From Deinococcus sonorensis KR-87 (GTDB lineage Bacteria; Deinococcota; Deinococci; Deinococcales; Deinococcaceae), in assembly GCF_040256395.1 (NCBI RefSeq), contig NZ_CP158299.1, forward strand, positions 959,501 to 1,023,500: 64,000 bases of DNA, in the 5' to 3' direction. The stretch's first letter is position 1. Each line of letters opens with the position of its first letter. Below, one piece after another: positions 23,271 to 31,792 of the stretch. The notes under the pieces are model-generated. The model was not told where the DNA came from. It did no database searches and was given only the letters and a program-made list of their open reading frames with translations. A program made the position numbers and the translations under genes.

Positions 23271-23307
23271 GAACGTGACATCTGGCACAAGCAGATGAAG
23301 ACCGGCT

Positions 23308-24711
23308 TCAGACACTGCTGTCATCGCCTTCCAACCCCTGCAGCCGCCGCTTCAGGAAGGCGGCCGCTTCCGTCAATTCGCTGTCTCGCCCGAGCTGTTC
23401 GGTGACCTTCTGAACCGCATGCATCACCGTCGAATGATCGCGCCCGAAGAAGCCGCCGATCTCCGGCAGGGAGTGTCCGGTCAGTTCGCGGATCAGGTAC
23501 ATGGCCATCTGGCGCGGCACCACCACCTCGCGCACCCGCCCGGAGCCGCGGATGGCGTCGGGTGGAATGTTGTAATGGCCCGCCACCGCCCGCAGCACGT
23601 CGGCCATCTCGACTTTGACTTCTTGAGGAGCGAAGACGTTCGAGAGTGCCTTGGCCGCCACCGCCCGAGAGAACGGCACGTTGTTCAGGCTGGCAAACGC
23701 CACCACCCGCATCAGCGCGCCCTCCAGCTCACGGATGTTGCTGGTCACCTGCCGCGCGATCAGTTCCAGCACCTCCTGCGGGATGTTCATGCGGTGATGC
23801 TCGGCGTTCATCTTCAGGATCGCCACCCGGGTCTCGAACTCAGGACTCTGGATATCAGTGATCAGCCCCCACTCGAACCGGCTGCGCAACCGCCCCTCCA
23901 GCGTCTGGATGTCCTTGGGCGGCCGGTCCGAGCTGAGGATGATCTGTTTGTGGTTCTCGTAGAGCGCGTTGAAGGTGTGGAAAAACTCCTCCTGGGTGCG
24001 CTCCTTGCCGGCCAGAAACTGAATGTCGTCCACCAGCAGCAGATCCACCGAACGGTAGCGGTTGCGGAACTGCGTCATCTTGTCATCGCGGATCGCATTG
24101 ATCAGGTCGTTGGTGAAACTCTCGGTGGAGACGTACTCAATGCGCTTGTCCGGGTAGCGCTCGGCCATGTAGTGGCCCACCGCGTGCATCAGGTGCGTTT
24201 TGCCCAGGCCCACGTCCCCGTAGATGAACAGCGGGTTGTAAGCCTTGCCGGGACTCTCCGCCACCGCCAGCGCCGCCGCATGCGCCAGATTGTTGTTCGG
24301 CCCCACCACAAAGTTCTCGAAGATGTACTTGGGGTTCAGGGCCTTGCGGCTGTCGGTCACGCCCTGCGGGATAGATCCGCGCTCGCCGCGTTCCGGACTG
24401 CTGCGGCCGTTGCTGCTGGACGGCGAGCGCGGCGGCGGGTCCTGCGGCAGGATCATCGCGTCCTGGACGGCCGGCAGCACCTGAAAGCTCACCTGCGGAC
24501 TCTGCGCGCCCATTGAGCGGAGCGCGTCCTCCAGCAGCTCCAGGTAATGCTTGCGAAACCACTCCTGCGCGAAGGAATTGCGGACGCCCAGCACCAGTGA
24601 CCCCTGCTGCACGCCCAGCGGACGTACCGGCGCGAACCAGGTGTGGTATTCCACCTCCGAGATGTTTTTGCGGACGTAACCCAGCACGTCCGCCCAGATT
24701 TCCTGCGAGAT
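23308..24711 (-). CDS. dnaA: Replication initiator protein DnaA (predicted ATC start)
   Basis: The AAA+ initiator that binds DnaA boxes and opens oriC. Seen are Walker A GDVGLGKT, Walker [10 protein letters not shown], the sensor regions and the C-terminal DNA-binding domain with [14 protein letters not shown]. The first ordinary in-frame start is GTG at 24687, but it removes the conserved Trp-containing helix of domain I. Extending to ATC at 24711 restores residues reading SQEIWADV before it, and AGGGGG lies six bases upstream of that ATC. Translation of DnaA from ATC has been shown by N-terminal proteomics in Deinococcus deserti. Predicted length is 467 residues. Confidence 0.9.
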   Translation of the reverse strand: MSQEIWADVLGYVRKNISEVEYHTWFAPVRPLGVQQGSLVLGVRNSFAQEWFRKHYLELLEDALRSMGAQSPQVSFQVLPAVQDAMILPQDPPPRSPSSSNGRSSPERGERGSIPQGVTDSRKALNPKYIFENFVVGPNNNLAHAAALAVAESPGKAYNPLFIYGDVGLGKTHLMHAVGHYMAERYPDKRIEYVSTESFTNDLINAIRDDKMTQFRNRYRSVDLLLVDDIQFLAGKERTQEEFFHTFNALYENHKQIILSSDRPPKDIQTLEGRLRSRFEWGLITDIQSPEFETRVAILKMNAEHHRMNIPQEVLELIARQVTSNIRELEGALMRVVAFASLNNVPFSRAVAAKALSNVFAPQEVKVEMADVLRAVAGHYNIPPDAIRGSGRVREVVVPRQMAMYLIRELTGHSLPEIGGFFGRDHSTVMHAVQKVTEQLGRDSELTEAAAFLKRRLQGLEGDDSSV

Positions 24712-24743
24712 AACACACCCCCTGAGGTTTCGTCGCTGCGGCC

Positions 24744-24774
24744 ATCATACAGCCTGGACCAGAGGGAACTCTGG
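24744..24774 (-). promoter_or_regulatory. dnaA promoter region with palindrome
   Basis: TATGAT on the minus strand (24744-24749) is a likely -10, about 33 bases before the predicted ATC start. Just upstream is the dyad CCAGAG-N4-CTCTGG (24759-24774), at the -35 position, which could be a regulator site. Confidence 0.4.
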
Positions 24775-24792
24775 CTGGAGAGAAGAGAAACC

Positions 24793-24810
24793 GGCGCCCG
24801 AAGGGGCGCC
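24793..24810 (-). terminator. Hairpin terminator downstream of the small 24861 gene
   Basis: Seven perfect GC pairs, GGCGCCC-N4-GGGCGCC, followed on the minus strand by GGTTTCTCTTCTC. It separates the small gene from dnaA. Confidence 0.5.
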
Positions 24811-24860
24811 AGTCACGGCTGAACGATGGTGTCAGATCGGGCGTTCAGGGCAGCCGAGAC

Positions 24861-25085
24861 TCAGATGTCGTTGGCGTCCGGAGCTTCGTTCTCGCGGTCC
24901 GTCACCTCAAGTTCCGCTTCGGTCAGGTTGCCTGCTCCCCCCGAGTCATGGGCGGTGCCGATATCCGGGCTGCCGGGTGAGTCCTGCACCACCCCGCGGT
25001 CCTGGTTGGGGGTGCGGGTGGCGCTTTCGGAATCGGTGCTCCGCTCCGCCTGGGGGTAGCCGTCGTCTGCAGTGGGTCCGGTCAT
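24861..25085 (-). CDS. Small hydrophilic, probably disordered protein
   Basis: A 74-residue protein rich in Asp, Glu, Ser, Thr, Gly and Pro with almost no hydrophobic residues, ending in EVTDRENEAPDANDI. No family recognised. The closing terminator-like hairpin 50 bases downstream supports a real gene; no clear ribosome site or -10 was seen before the ATG. Such hydrophilin-like proteins are common in Deinococcus and sometimes tied to desiccation. Confidence 0.5.
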   Translation of the reverse strand: MTGPTADDGYPQAERSTDSESATRTPNQDRGVVQDSPGSPDIGTAHDSGGAGNLTEAELEVTDRENEAPDANDI

Positions 25086-25179
25086 GCAGGCAGTTCAGCA
25101 CGCCCGGCGATGGGCCGGTTGAGCCGGATGTAAAGGTTTCTTGCGCGGTGGGCTGCGGCTGGGCTGTACGCGGCCCGCC

Positions 25180-25185
25180 TACAAT
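25180..25185 (+). promoter_or_regulatory. Leaderless -10 element
   Basis: TACAAT seven bases before the ATG at 25193. Confidence 0.55.
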
Positions 25186-25192
25186 CCGGAAC

Positions 25193-25912
25193 ATGACCGT
25201 CTGGCTCCGCACCCACTGGCGACCGCTGCTGGCGCTCGCGCTGCTGATCGTGCTGCCGCTGCTGCTGCTGGGCAGCATTGCCGAGGACGTGCACGAGCGC
25301 GAACCGTTCGTGTGGGAGGCGCCGCTGATGGTGAGTTTCCGGGGCAGCGCGCCCGGCTGGTTCCTGGCGGTGGCGCGCGTGCTGAGCACGGTGGGCAGCG
25401 CCCACGTGATGCTGCCGTTCTGTGTGGTGCTGCTGCTGGTGCTGTGGCGCAAGTCGCGCACCATCGCCACCTACTTTCTGATCTCGGTGGGCGGCGCGGT
25501 GCTGCTCAACGTGCTGCTGAAGACCTTTTTCGTGCGCGCCCGACCGCACGTGGTGCCGTGGCTGTGGGAGGAGGGCGACAGCTCCTTTCCCAGCGGCCAC
25601 AGCAGCATGGCCGCCGCCCTGGTGGTCACGCTGACCGCGCTGCTGTGGCGCACCCCCTACCGCTGGGCCAGCGGGCTGCTCGGGCTGATCTACGTAGTAC
25701 TGATGGGCCTGTCGCGCATCTACCTGGGCGTGCACTATCCGACCGATGTGCTGGGCGGCTGGGCGCTGGGGCTGGCCTGGGCCGGCGGGGTGGCGCTGGT
25801 GCTGTGGCCCCGACTGCGGCGCGCCCAGCAGCACGCCGCGACCCCCGGCACCTTCCCCCACGACCCACCAATTGAGGCCGGGCCTCAGTCCGGAGGCCAG
25901 ACCGGCAGCTGA
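25193..25912 (+). CDS. PAP2 superfamily membrane phosphatase
   Basis: A 239-residue membrane protein with five or six hydrophobic segments and the three phosphatase motifs of the PAP2/PgpB family: [14 protein letters not shown] and [12 protein letters not shown] with the catalytic His. Members dephosphorylate lipid phosphates such as undecaprenyl pyrophosphate, phosphatidic acid or phosphatidylglycerol phosphate; which is used here is unknown. The start at 25193 follows a leaderless -10. Its last 28 bases overlap the convergent metallopeptidase gene. Confidence 0.85.
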   Translation: MTVWLRTHWRPLLALALLIVLPLLLLGSIAEDVHEREPFVWEAPLMVSFRGSAPGWFLAVARVLSTVGSAHVMLPFCVVLLLVLWRKSRTIATYFLISVGGAVLLNVLLKTFFVRARPHVVPWLWEEGDSSFPSGHSSMAAALVVTLTALLWRTPYRWASGLLGLIYVVLMGLSRIYLGVHYPTDVLGGWALGLAWAGGVALVLWPRLRRAQQHAATPGTFPHDPPIEAGPQSGGQTGS

Positions 25913-26571
25913 GCGCCGTGCTGCCGCAGCCAGGCGCGCTGCTGCGGGTAATCGGGCATCAGTCGCGCCACCACCCGCCAGTAGCGGGCCGAATGGTTCA
26001 GTTCCTGCAGGTGCGCCACCTCGTGGGCCGCTACGTATTCGGCCACCCGCTGTGGGGCCAGCATCAGGCGCCAGTGCAGCCGGATGTCGCCAGTCGCGGT
26101 GCAGCTGCCCCAGCGGGTCTGGGCGCTGGTCAGCCGGACCGCGCGCACCGGTCGGCCCAGCTGCTCGCTCAGGCGGTGCACCAGCGGGGTGAAGTAGGCC
26201 CGCGCCTGCTGCCGGTACCACCCTTCCAGTGCCGCGCCCGGCCGGGTGGCGGGCAGCCACAGCAGCTGATCCTCCCGCACCGCCGAGCGGCCCGGCGCGC
26301 CCAGCCGGAGTTCCAGCTGCTCGTCCAGCAGAGGCAGCCGGCGGCCCGAGTGCAGCGGGGCCACGACCGGGGGCGCCAGCGAGGCCAGATGCCGGCGCAT
26401 CCAGTCCTCCTTCTGGGCCAGGAACCGTTCCAGCTGCGCCTGCGGCACCGTGGTGGGCGCGTACAGCACCGCCCCGGCCGGGCCGACCTTCAGCGCCACA
26501 GTGCGCCGACGGGCGCTGCGGCGCAGTTCCACCGCCAGGTCGCCGAGCGTCAGGATGGGAGGGCGCGACAT
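25885..26571 (-). CDS. YgjP-like M48-type metallopeptidase domain protein
   Basis: A 228-residue protein of the YgjP/DUF45 (WLM-like) family. The zinc-binding [12 protein letters not shown] motif lies near residue 180, giving HExxH with a downstream His, preceded by [20 protein letters not shown], the family's characteristic strand-turn. Metal-dependent protease activity is presumed; YgjP is associated with type I restriction loci in other genomes, but no such locus is near here. It converges on the PAP2 gene with a 28-base overlap. Confidence 0.8.
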   Translation of the reverse strand: MSRPPILTLGDLAVELRRSARRRTVALKVGPAGAVLYAPTTVPQAQLERFLAQKEDWMRRHLASLAPPVVAPLHSGRRLPLLDEQLELRLGAPGRSAVREDQLLWLPATRPGAALEGWYRQQARAYFTPLVHRLSEQLGRPVRAVRLTSAQTRWGSCTATGDIRLHWRLMLAPQRVAEYVAAHEVAHLQELNHSARYWRVVARLMPDYPQQRAWLRQHGAQLPVWPPD

Positions 26572-26619
26572 CAGGGTTTGATTATGTCAGTCGAAAATCG
26601 GGGCGGTCCGGGCAGCCCC

Positions 26620-26625
26620 TACAAT
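26620..26625 (+). promoter_or_regulatory. -10 element of the zinc metallopeptidase gene
   Basis: TACAAT 30 bases before the ATG at 26656, leaving a short leader that contains GGAGG. Confidence 0.45.
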
Positions 26626-26655
26626 GAGCGGGCACACATCCCCGGAGGCACATGC

Positions 26656-27540
26656 ATGGATTGGCAGAATCTTCCCAGAAGCAGCAACGTTGAAGATGGA
26701 CGCGGCGGACGTGGCGGCCTGCCGGGCGGCGGCGTGGCGGTGGGCGGCGGGGCGGCGCTGATCATCGCGCTGCTCGGCTGGCTCTTTGGCATCGACACCA
26801 GCAGCATCACCGGGGGCGGCCAGACGACCCAGACGCAGACGCGGCCCAGCCAGACCCAGCCCGGCCAGACGCAGCCGTCGCAGACCCAGGGCGGCCAGCA
26901 GGACCAGACGCTGGACTTCGTGAGCCGCATTCTGGGCAGCACCGAGCAGGTCTGGGGCGGCATCTTCCAGAAGAGCGGCAAAACCTACACCCCGCCCAAG
27001 CTGCGGCTGTTCTCGGGCGCGGTCAACAGCGCCTGCGGGCAGGCCAGCAGCGCGGTGGGGCCGTTCTACTGCCCCAGCGACCAGCGGGTCTATCTGGACA
27101 CCGACTTCTTCGCGCAGATGGACCGTCAGCTGGGCGGCGGCGGCGACTTCGCCTACAGCTACGTGATCGCGCACGAGGTGGGCCACCACGTGCAGAACCT
27201 GCTGGGCATCTCGGATCAGGTGGAACGGGCCCAGCGCAGCGCCACCAGCGAGGCGGCCTCCAACCGCTACTCGGTGATGCTGGAACTGCAGGCCGACTGC
27301 TTCGCGGGCGTGTGGGGCAACGGGGCCACCGCCGCTGCGAACATCACCCAGCAGGACGTGCAGGAGGCGATCAGCACCGCCACCGCCATCGGGGACGACG
27401 CGCTGCAGGAGCAGGGCCAGGGGTACGTGGTGCCGGACAGCTTCACGCACGGCACCAGCCAGCAGCGGGTCAGCTGGTTCATGAAGGGCTACAAGAGCGG
27501 CGACCCCAACCAGTGCGACACCTTCAATGGGTCACTTTGA
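26656..27540 (+). CDS. YpfJ-type neutral zinc metallopeptidase
   Basis: A 294-residue protein with a Gly-rich cytoplasmic N terminus, one membrane anchor ([17 protein letters not shown]), a Gln/Thr-rich linker of QTQ and QTQP repeats (about residues 53-85), and the external zincin domain with [12 protein letters not shown] and the downstream Glu-containing [17 protein letters not shown] lies seven bases before the ATG. The stop overlaps the next gene by 14 bases. The family's substrate is not known. Confidence 0.85.
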   Translation: MDWQNLPRSSNVEDGRGGRGGLPGGGVAVGGGAALIIALLGWLFGIDTSSITGGGQTTQTQTRPSQTQPGQTQPSQTQGGQQDQTLDFVSRILGSTEQVWGGIFQKSGKTYTPPKLRLFSGAVNSACGQASSAVGPFYCPSDQRVYLDTDFFAQMDRQLGGGGDFAYSYVIAHEVGHHVQNLLGISDQVERAQRSATSEAASNRYSVMLELQADCFAGVWGNGATAAANITQQDVQEAISTATAIGDDALQEQGQGYVVPDSFTHGTSQQRVSWFMKGYKSGDPNQCDTFNGSL

Positions 27541-28171
27541 CCTGACGCGGCTGGACGCCGCCGCCGCCTACAAGCTGCTGACCGGGGTGGTGGTGCCGCG
27601 CCCGATCGCCTGGGTCAGCACCCTCAACCCGGACGGCACCGTCAATCTGGCGCCGTTCAGTTTTTTCAACATGCTGGGCAGCGACCCGCCGGTGGTGGCC
27701 TTCTCTCCCGGCGACCGGCCGGACGGCACCCCCAAGGACACCGCCCGCAACATCAGTCCCGGCAGTCCCTTCGTGGTGAATCTGGTGTCGGAACCGCTGG
27801 TGCAGGCGATGAACGTGACCGCCACCGACTTCCCGCCGCACCTGCCGGAAGCGGGGCTGGCCGGGCTGGAACTGACGCCCTCGCAGCAGGTGCCGGTGCC
27901 GAGGGTGGCGGCCAGTCCGGTGAGCCTGGAGTGCCTGGAACGCCAGACGCTCCGCATCGGGCGCAACCGCATCGTGCTGGGCGAGGTGGTAGGGCTGTAC
28001 ATCGCCGACGAGCATCTGCAGGACGCCAGCCGCCATTACGTGAACACCGCCAGCCTGCAGCTGGTGGCGCGCATGGGTGGACGCGGCGGCTATGCCCGCG
28101 CCCAGGACCTGTTTGAGCTGCCGCGCATCACCTACGCGGAGTGGCAGCGTGGGCCGGAATCCCCGGAGTGA
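27527..28171 (+). CDS. Flavin reductase-like (DIM6/NTAB) flavoprotein
   Basis: A 214-residue flavin reductase-like protein of the FMN-binding split-barrel type. The N-terminal [18 protein letters not shown] and [18 protein letters not shown] are the usual FMN-binding signature. It probably reduces flavin or acts on a small oxidised metabolite. The ATG lies within the 3' end of the metallopeptidase gene, so it is the second gene of a likely three-gene run with the acetyltransferase. Confidence 0.82.
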   Translation: MGHFDLTRLDAAAAYKLLTGVVVPRPIAWVSTLNPDGTVNLAPFSFFNMLGSDPPVVAFSPGDRPDGTPKDTARNISPGSPFVVNLVSEPLVQAMNVTATDFPPHLPEAGLAGLELTPSQQVPVPRVAASPVSLECLERQTLRIGRNRIVLGEVVGLYIADEHLQDASRHYVNTASLQLVARMGGRGGYARAQDLFELPRITYAEWQRGPESPE

Positions 28172-28707
28172 TCCGGCGGGCACGGCTGGAGGACGCGCCC
28201 CGGCTCGCCGAGGTTCACACCCTCAGCTGGCGCGAGACGTATCCGGGACTGGTGCCGGACCGGTTTCTGGAGCGCATGACCAGCGCAGCGGTGCAGCTGC
28301 GGCGCGAGGAGAACTGGCGGCATCATCTGGCGCAGCCGGACGAGGTGGCGTGGGTGGCCGAAGTTTCGGGGGAGCTGGTGGGCTTTGCCTCGGGTGGCCC
28401 GGCCCGACCGCACCCGGTGATCGGGCCGGAGTACGGCGGTGAGCTGTACACGCTGTATCTGCTGAAGGCGGCGCACGGGCAGGGGCTGGGCCGGGTGCTG
28501 TTCAGTGCGGCGGCGCAGTCGCTGCAGGCCCAGGGCCACCAGGGGCTGGTGGTCTGGGTGCTGGCGGGCAACCCGGCCCGGCAGTTCTACCGGCACCTGG
28601 GCGGCGTGGAACTGGGCGGCAAGCTGGAGCCGACCTCCTTCGGTGAGCTGGAGGAGGTGGCGCTCGGCTGGCCGGACCTCAGGGAGTGGGCCGCGCAGCA
28701 CCGCTGA
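28168..28707 (+). CDS. GNAT family N-acetyltransferase
   Basis: A 179-residue acetyl-CoA-dependent acetyltransferase. It starts [20 protein letters not shown], and the acetyl-CoA-binding motif A is LYLLKAAHGQGLGRVLFSAA (Q/R-x-x-G-x-G/A). The GTG at 28168 overlaps the previous stop (GTGA) and gives the usual GNAT N terminus; GTG at 28141 is an alternative adding nine residues. The substrate is unknown. Confidence 0.8.
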   Translation: MIRRARLEDAPRLAEVHTLSWRETYPGLVPDRFLERMTSAAVQLRREENWRHHLAQPDEVAWVAEVSGELVGFASGGPARPHPVIGPEYGGELYTLYLLKAAHGQGLGRVLFSAAAQSLQAQGHQGLVVWVLAGNPARQFYRHLGGVELGGKLEPTSFGELEEVALGWPDLREWAAQHR

Positions 28708-28752
28708 GGGTGCGCCAGACCGCTCAGACAATCCAGCTCATCCCCGGTCTGT

Positions 28753-28758
28753 TAGCCT
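28753..28758 (+). promoter_or_regulatory. Leaderless -10 element
   Basis: TAGCCT six bases before the ATG at 28765. Confidence 0.45.
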
Positions 28759-28764
28759 GCCGGC

Positions 28765-29952
28765 ATGACGCAGCAGACCACGTCGTGGGCTTCCGGCCGG
28801 GCCAGTGCGGTGCCGGACAGCATCTTCACGCGCATGAATCAGGCGCTGGCCCAAGCCCGGGCGGCGGGGCTGGACATCATTGACCTCTCGATCGGGTCCT
28901 CGGATCAGCCGCCGCCCCCACAGGCGCTGGATGCGCTGCGGGCCGCCACCCACGACCCCGCCACCTACCGCTACCCGCTGCACCGCGACACCGCCCCGCT
29001 GCGCGAGGCCGCCGCCCGCTACCTGTCGCGGCGCTTCGGGGTGCAGCTGGACCCAGAGCACGAGATCCTGCCGCTGATCGGGGCGCAGGAGGGGCTGGCC
29101 CACCTGCTGCTGGCCGTGACCGACCCCGGCGACACGCTGCTGCTGCCGGACCCGTGTTACCCGCCGTACTACGGCGCGGCGGCGGTGGCGGGCCTGACGG
29201 TGGAGCCGCTGCCGCTGCGGGAGCAGCACGGGTATCTGCCGCAGCTGGAGGACGTGCCGGCGGGCCTGAATGCCCGCGCGCTGCTGCTCAACTACCCGAA
29301 CAATCCCACCAGCGCGGTCGCGGACCTGTCCTTCTTTGAGCAGGTGGCCACGTGGTGCCGCCAGCGCGGCACCCTGCTGATCCACGACCATCCCTATGCC
29401 GAGCTGACCTACGGCGACTACCGCGCGCCCAGCGCCCTTCAGGCCGGTACCGAGGGCGTGGTGGAGCTGCACTCGCTGTCCAAGACGCACCACATGGGCG
29501 GCTTTCGCGTGGGCTTCGCCGCCGGGGACCGCTCGGCGCTCTCGGCGCTGGCGCGGGTGAAGGGTGCCATCGACTTCCACGCCTACCTGGGCATTCAGGC
29601 GGCGGCGGCCACTGCGCTTGATCTGCCGGAACGGCTGGGTCGGGAGGCCGCCCGCCGCTTCGAGGAGCGGCGCGACGCGCTGGTGCCGGCGCTGCGCGAT
29701 CACGGCTGGACGGTGCAGCTGCCGCAGGCGAGCATGTACGTCTGGGGCCGGCCGCCGGGCCTGACGGACAGCCTGGACTACGCCGTGCGCGCGGCGGCCC
29801 AGACCGGGGTGGCGGTGGCGCCGGGCCGGGCCTTTGGGATGGGCGGTGAGGGGTACCTGCGTTTTGCGCTGGTGCAGCCGCCAGAGCTGCTGCTGCGGGC
29901 GGCGGATCAGCTGGCCCGCCTGCCGGCTGGGTCTCCACTTCCCAATCTCTGA
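28765..29952 (+). CDS. Class I/II PLP-dependent aminotransferase
   Basis: A 395-residue fold-type I aminotransferase. [12 protein letters not shown] holds the Asn of the PLP pocket, [10 protein letters not shown] the Asp/Tyr pair, and [15 protein letters not shown] the Schiff-base Lys. The overall sequence, including [20 protein letters not shown], is close to LL-diaminopimelate/alanine-type aminotransferases, but the amino donor cannot be fixed by eye. Its stop codon overlaps the relic operator of the decayed metal-resistance cluster. Confidence 0.82.
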   Translation: MTQQTTSWASGRASAVPDSIFTRMNQALAQARAAGLDIIDLSIGSSDQPPPPQALDALRAATHDPATYRYPLHRDTAPLREAAARYLSRRFGVQLDPEHEILPLIGAQEGLAHLLLAVTDPGDTLLLPDPCYPPYYGAAAVAGLTVEPLPLREQHGYLPQLEDVPAGLNARALLLNYPNNPTSAVADLSFFEQVATWCRQRGTLLIHDHPYAELTYGDYRAPSALQAGTEGVVELHSLSKTHHMGGFRVGFAAGDRSALSALARVKGAIDFHAYLGIQAAAATALDLPERLGREAARRFEERRDALVPALRDHGWTVQLPQASMYVWGRPPGLTDSLDYAVRAAAQTGVAVAPGRAFGMGGEGYLRFALVQPPELLLRAADQLARLPAGSPLPNL

Positions 29953-29971
29953 GCAGAGACTCAGATATACT
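29948..29971 (+). promoter_or_regulatory. Relic promoter/operator of a metal-resistance cluster
   Basis: A perfect dyad TCTGAG-N6-CTCAGA (29948-29965) abuts TATACT (29966-29971), which precedes the decayed P-type ATPase. This is the usual place for an ArsR/CadC-family repressor site, and a broken CadC-type gene lies 0.9 kb downstream. Confidence 0.45.
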
Positions 29972-30564
29972 TGGAGCAAGACCAGCGCTGTCACCCGGCT
30001 GGGCGCTCCGGCCACCCTGGATTACTTCGTGGAGGGGATGGACTGTCCCACCTGCGTCCGCAAGATCGAGGGGCGCTGGAGCGTCTGCTCAGGGCGGCCC
30101 AGGCGCGCACTCTCTGGCAGGAACTGGAGCGGCAACTTCGGGCGCTGGGTCACGAGCCGCGCCTGCTCACCCCGGACCAGGCTCGGCCAGCGGCCCGTGC
30201 GTGGTACCGGACCCGTCAGGGCCAGCTGGTGCTGGGCACCGGCCTGCTGCTGGCCTGGGGCTTCGGGCACCTGCTGGCGGCGCTGGTGATCGGGCAGGTG
30301 GCTGAGGCGGCCGTGGTGGTGTTCCTGTTCGCGGTGGGCGAGCTGCTGGAGGGGGTGGCGTCGTCGCGGGCGCGCGGCGGTATTCAGGCGCTGGCCCAGC
30401 TGACGCCGCCCACCGCCCTGGTGCTCAAGAAGGGCAAGGTGTTCGAGCTGCCGGCCGACGGCCTGATCGTGGAGGGCCAGTCCAGCCTGGACAACTCGCC
30501 CGTCACCAGCGAGAGCGTACCGGTGTACAAGGCCGTAGGGCAGCACGTCTACGCCGACAGCAAC
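29971..30564 (+). pseudogene. Heavy-metal P-type ATPase remnant (CadA/ZntA type)
   Basis: Fragments of a cadmium/zinc-exporting P1B ATPase in shifted frames. One frame carries the metal-binding GMDCPTCVRKIEG (about 30037-30075). A second reads RALGHEPRLLTPDQARPAAR, then VVVFLFAVGELLEGVASSRA and LPPTALVL-like sequence, then jumps without the intervening region to LPADGLIVEGQSSLDNSPVTSES, which belongs to the actuator domain. The catalytic phosphorylation domain (DKTGT) is missing. A deletion joins the end directly to the CDF remnant. Confidence 0.8.
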
Positions 30565-30831
30565 CACCTGGATGGGGTGCCGGAAGGGGTGGAATCAGCG
30601 GCTGTGCAGTAGTCGGGGGTCAGCACCGTTTACGACCTGCACGTTTGGGGCATGAGCACCACCGAGACGGCCCTGACCGCACATCTGGTGATGCCGCAGG
30701 GCGTAGAGGACGACCGCTTCTACCTGCAGCTCCGCCATGACCTGCACGACCGCTTCGGGGTGGAGCACGTGACGCTGCAGGTGGAGCGCGTCGCCGCGCT
30801 GTGCCCGCAGGCACTGGCCGAGGTAGTGTGA
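30565..30831 (+). pseudogene. Cation diffusion facilitator remnant (CzcD type)
   Basis: Only the C-terminal cytoplasmic domain of a CDF zinc/cadmium exporter survives: HLDGVPEGVESAAVQ, an in-frame TAG at 30610, then STVYDLHVWGMSTTETALTA and a further 50 residues. DLHVW is the hallmark of the CDF tail. All membrane segments are lost, apparently by a deletion fusing this piece to the ATPase remnant. Confidence 0.8.
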
Positions 30832-31112
30832 ATGGCGCTTCAGGAGACGACGCTGCCGCTCACCGACGATGCCTGTGGCGTCATCTGCGTTCATCTGGTG
30901 GCCGAGGCCCGCGCCGCGCTGCCGGACGCGGCCTGCACCCTGGACGCCAGCGCGCTGCTCAAAGCGGTGGCGGACCCACTCGCCTGCGGTTGCTGAGCGC
31001 CCTGCAGGTCCGGGAGCTGTGCGTCTGCGATCTGGCGACTGTGCTGGGCCTGAGCGAGAGCGCGGTCAGCCATCAGCTGCGGCTGTTGCTCGACCACGTG
31101 CGGGAGGCCTAG
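30832..31112 (+). pseudogene. CadC-type ArsR/SmtB regulator, frameshifted and truncated
   Basis: The N-terminal half has the metal-site CGVICVH and LLKAVADP, then runs into a stop after a one-base loss near 30979. The other frame continues [20 protein letters not shown] and [12 protein letters not shown], the CadC ELCVCDL metal ligand and recognition helix. The wing and C terminus are missing. Restoring one base after the GAC of the ADP segment reunites both halves as [12 protein letters not shown]. Confidence 0.82.
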
Positions 31113-31159
31113 CTACGAAAACTGGGTGCAGGCGTACCGCGCCGCGCCGCCTCTTCCGG

Positions 31160-31165
31160 CACACT
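31160..31165 (+). promoter_or_regulatory. Leaderless -10-like element
   Basis: CACACT six bases before the ATG at 31172; one base from the TAnnnT form seen at other genes here. Confidence 0.35.
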
Positions 31166-31171
31166 CCGGCC

Positions 31172-31666
31172 ATGACCCCCATCCCCGACCCGCTGAAGCC
31201 CGGACAGGAATCGGTGTGGAGCTATCCGCGCCCGCCACGGCTGGAGGCCAGCGACCGGCGGGTGGAGGTGTGGCTGGGCGGCGTGAAGATCGCCGACACC
31301 GACCGGGCCTACCGGGTGCTGGAAACCAGCCATCCGCCCGGCTGGTACCTGCCGCCGGACGCCTTCCTGCCCGGCACCGTGCAGCCGGCCAGCGGCAGCA
31401 GCGTGTGCGAGTGGAAGGGCCGCGCCACCTACTGGACCCTGCAGGCGGGCGGCGTCCGCGCCGAGGCGGCCGCCTGGAGCTATGAACGGCCCACCCCCAC
31501 GTTCCAGCCGATCGCCGGGTACCTCAGCCTGTACGCCGGACGGGTGGACGAGGTGCGGGTGGACGGCGAGCGGGTGACGCCGCAGCCGGGCCGCTTCTAC
31601 GGGGGCTGGATCACCCAGGATGTGGCCGGGCCGTTCAAGGGCGGTCCCGGCAGCATGGGCTGGTAG
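31172..31666 (+). CDS. DUF427 domain protein
   Basis: A 164-residue cytoplasmic protein of the DUF427 family, recognised by RLEASDRRVEVWLGGVKIAD, VLETSHPPGWYLPPDAF, VCEWKGRATYWTL and AAWSYERPTPTFQPIAGYLS. Function unknown; the fold is a small beta barrel. The gene is monocistronic and closed by a 9-pair terminator. It directly follows the metal-resistance remnants but is intact. Confidence 0.8.
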   Translation: MTPIPDPLKPGQESVWSYPRPPRLEASDRRVEVWLGGVKIADTDRAYRVLETSHPPGWYLPPDAFLPGTVQPASGSSVCEWKGRATYWTLQAGGVRAEAAAWSYERPTPTFQPIAGYLSLYAGRVDEVRVDGERVTPQPGRFYGGWITQDVAGPFKGGPGSMGW

Positions 31667-31684
31667 CCGGTGGGCAAACGCAGA

Positions 31685-31707
31685 AAGGCGACCGGTGAGG
31701 TCGCCTT
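31685..31707 (+). terminator. Intrinsic terminator after the DUF427 gene
   Basis: AAGGCGACC-GGTGA-GGTCGCCTT, nine perfect pairs, followed by GATTTCT. It may also serve the convergent gene at 31793. Confidence 0.65.
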
Positions 31708-31792
31708 GATTTCTCCAATATAGCGGGGTATACGTCGGCTGTCAATGCTATGCAGCCGGAACATCCGGAGCGGTTGGGGCTGCCCGTCCCGC

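Noticed and set aside
24687..24748. GTG start at 24687 for dnaA, or a GTG at about 24720 in the neighbouring frame
   Set aside because: The first removes a conserved domain I helix; the second lies in a different frame that does not encode DnaA.
26582..26598. RDRM site upstream of the zinc metallopeptidase gene
   Set aside because: TTATGTCA is a perfect half-site, but the second half does not match the consensus.
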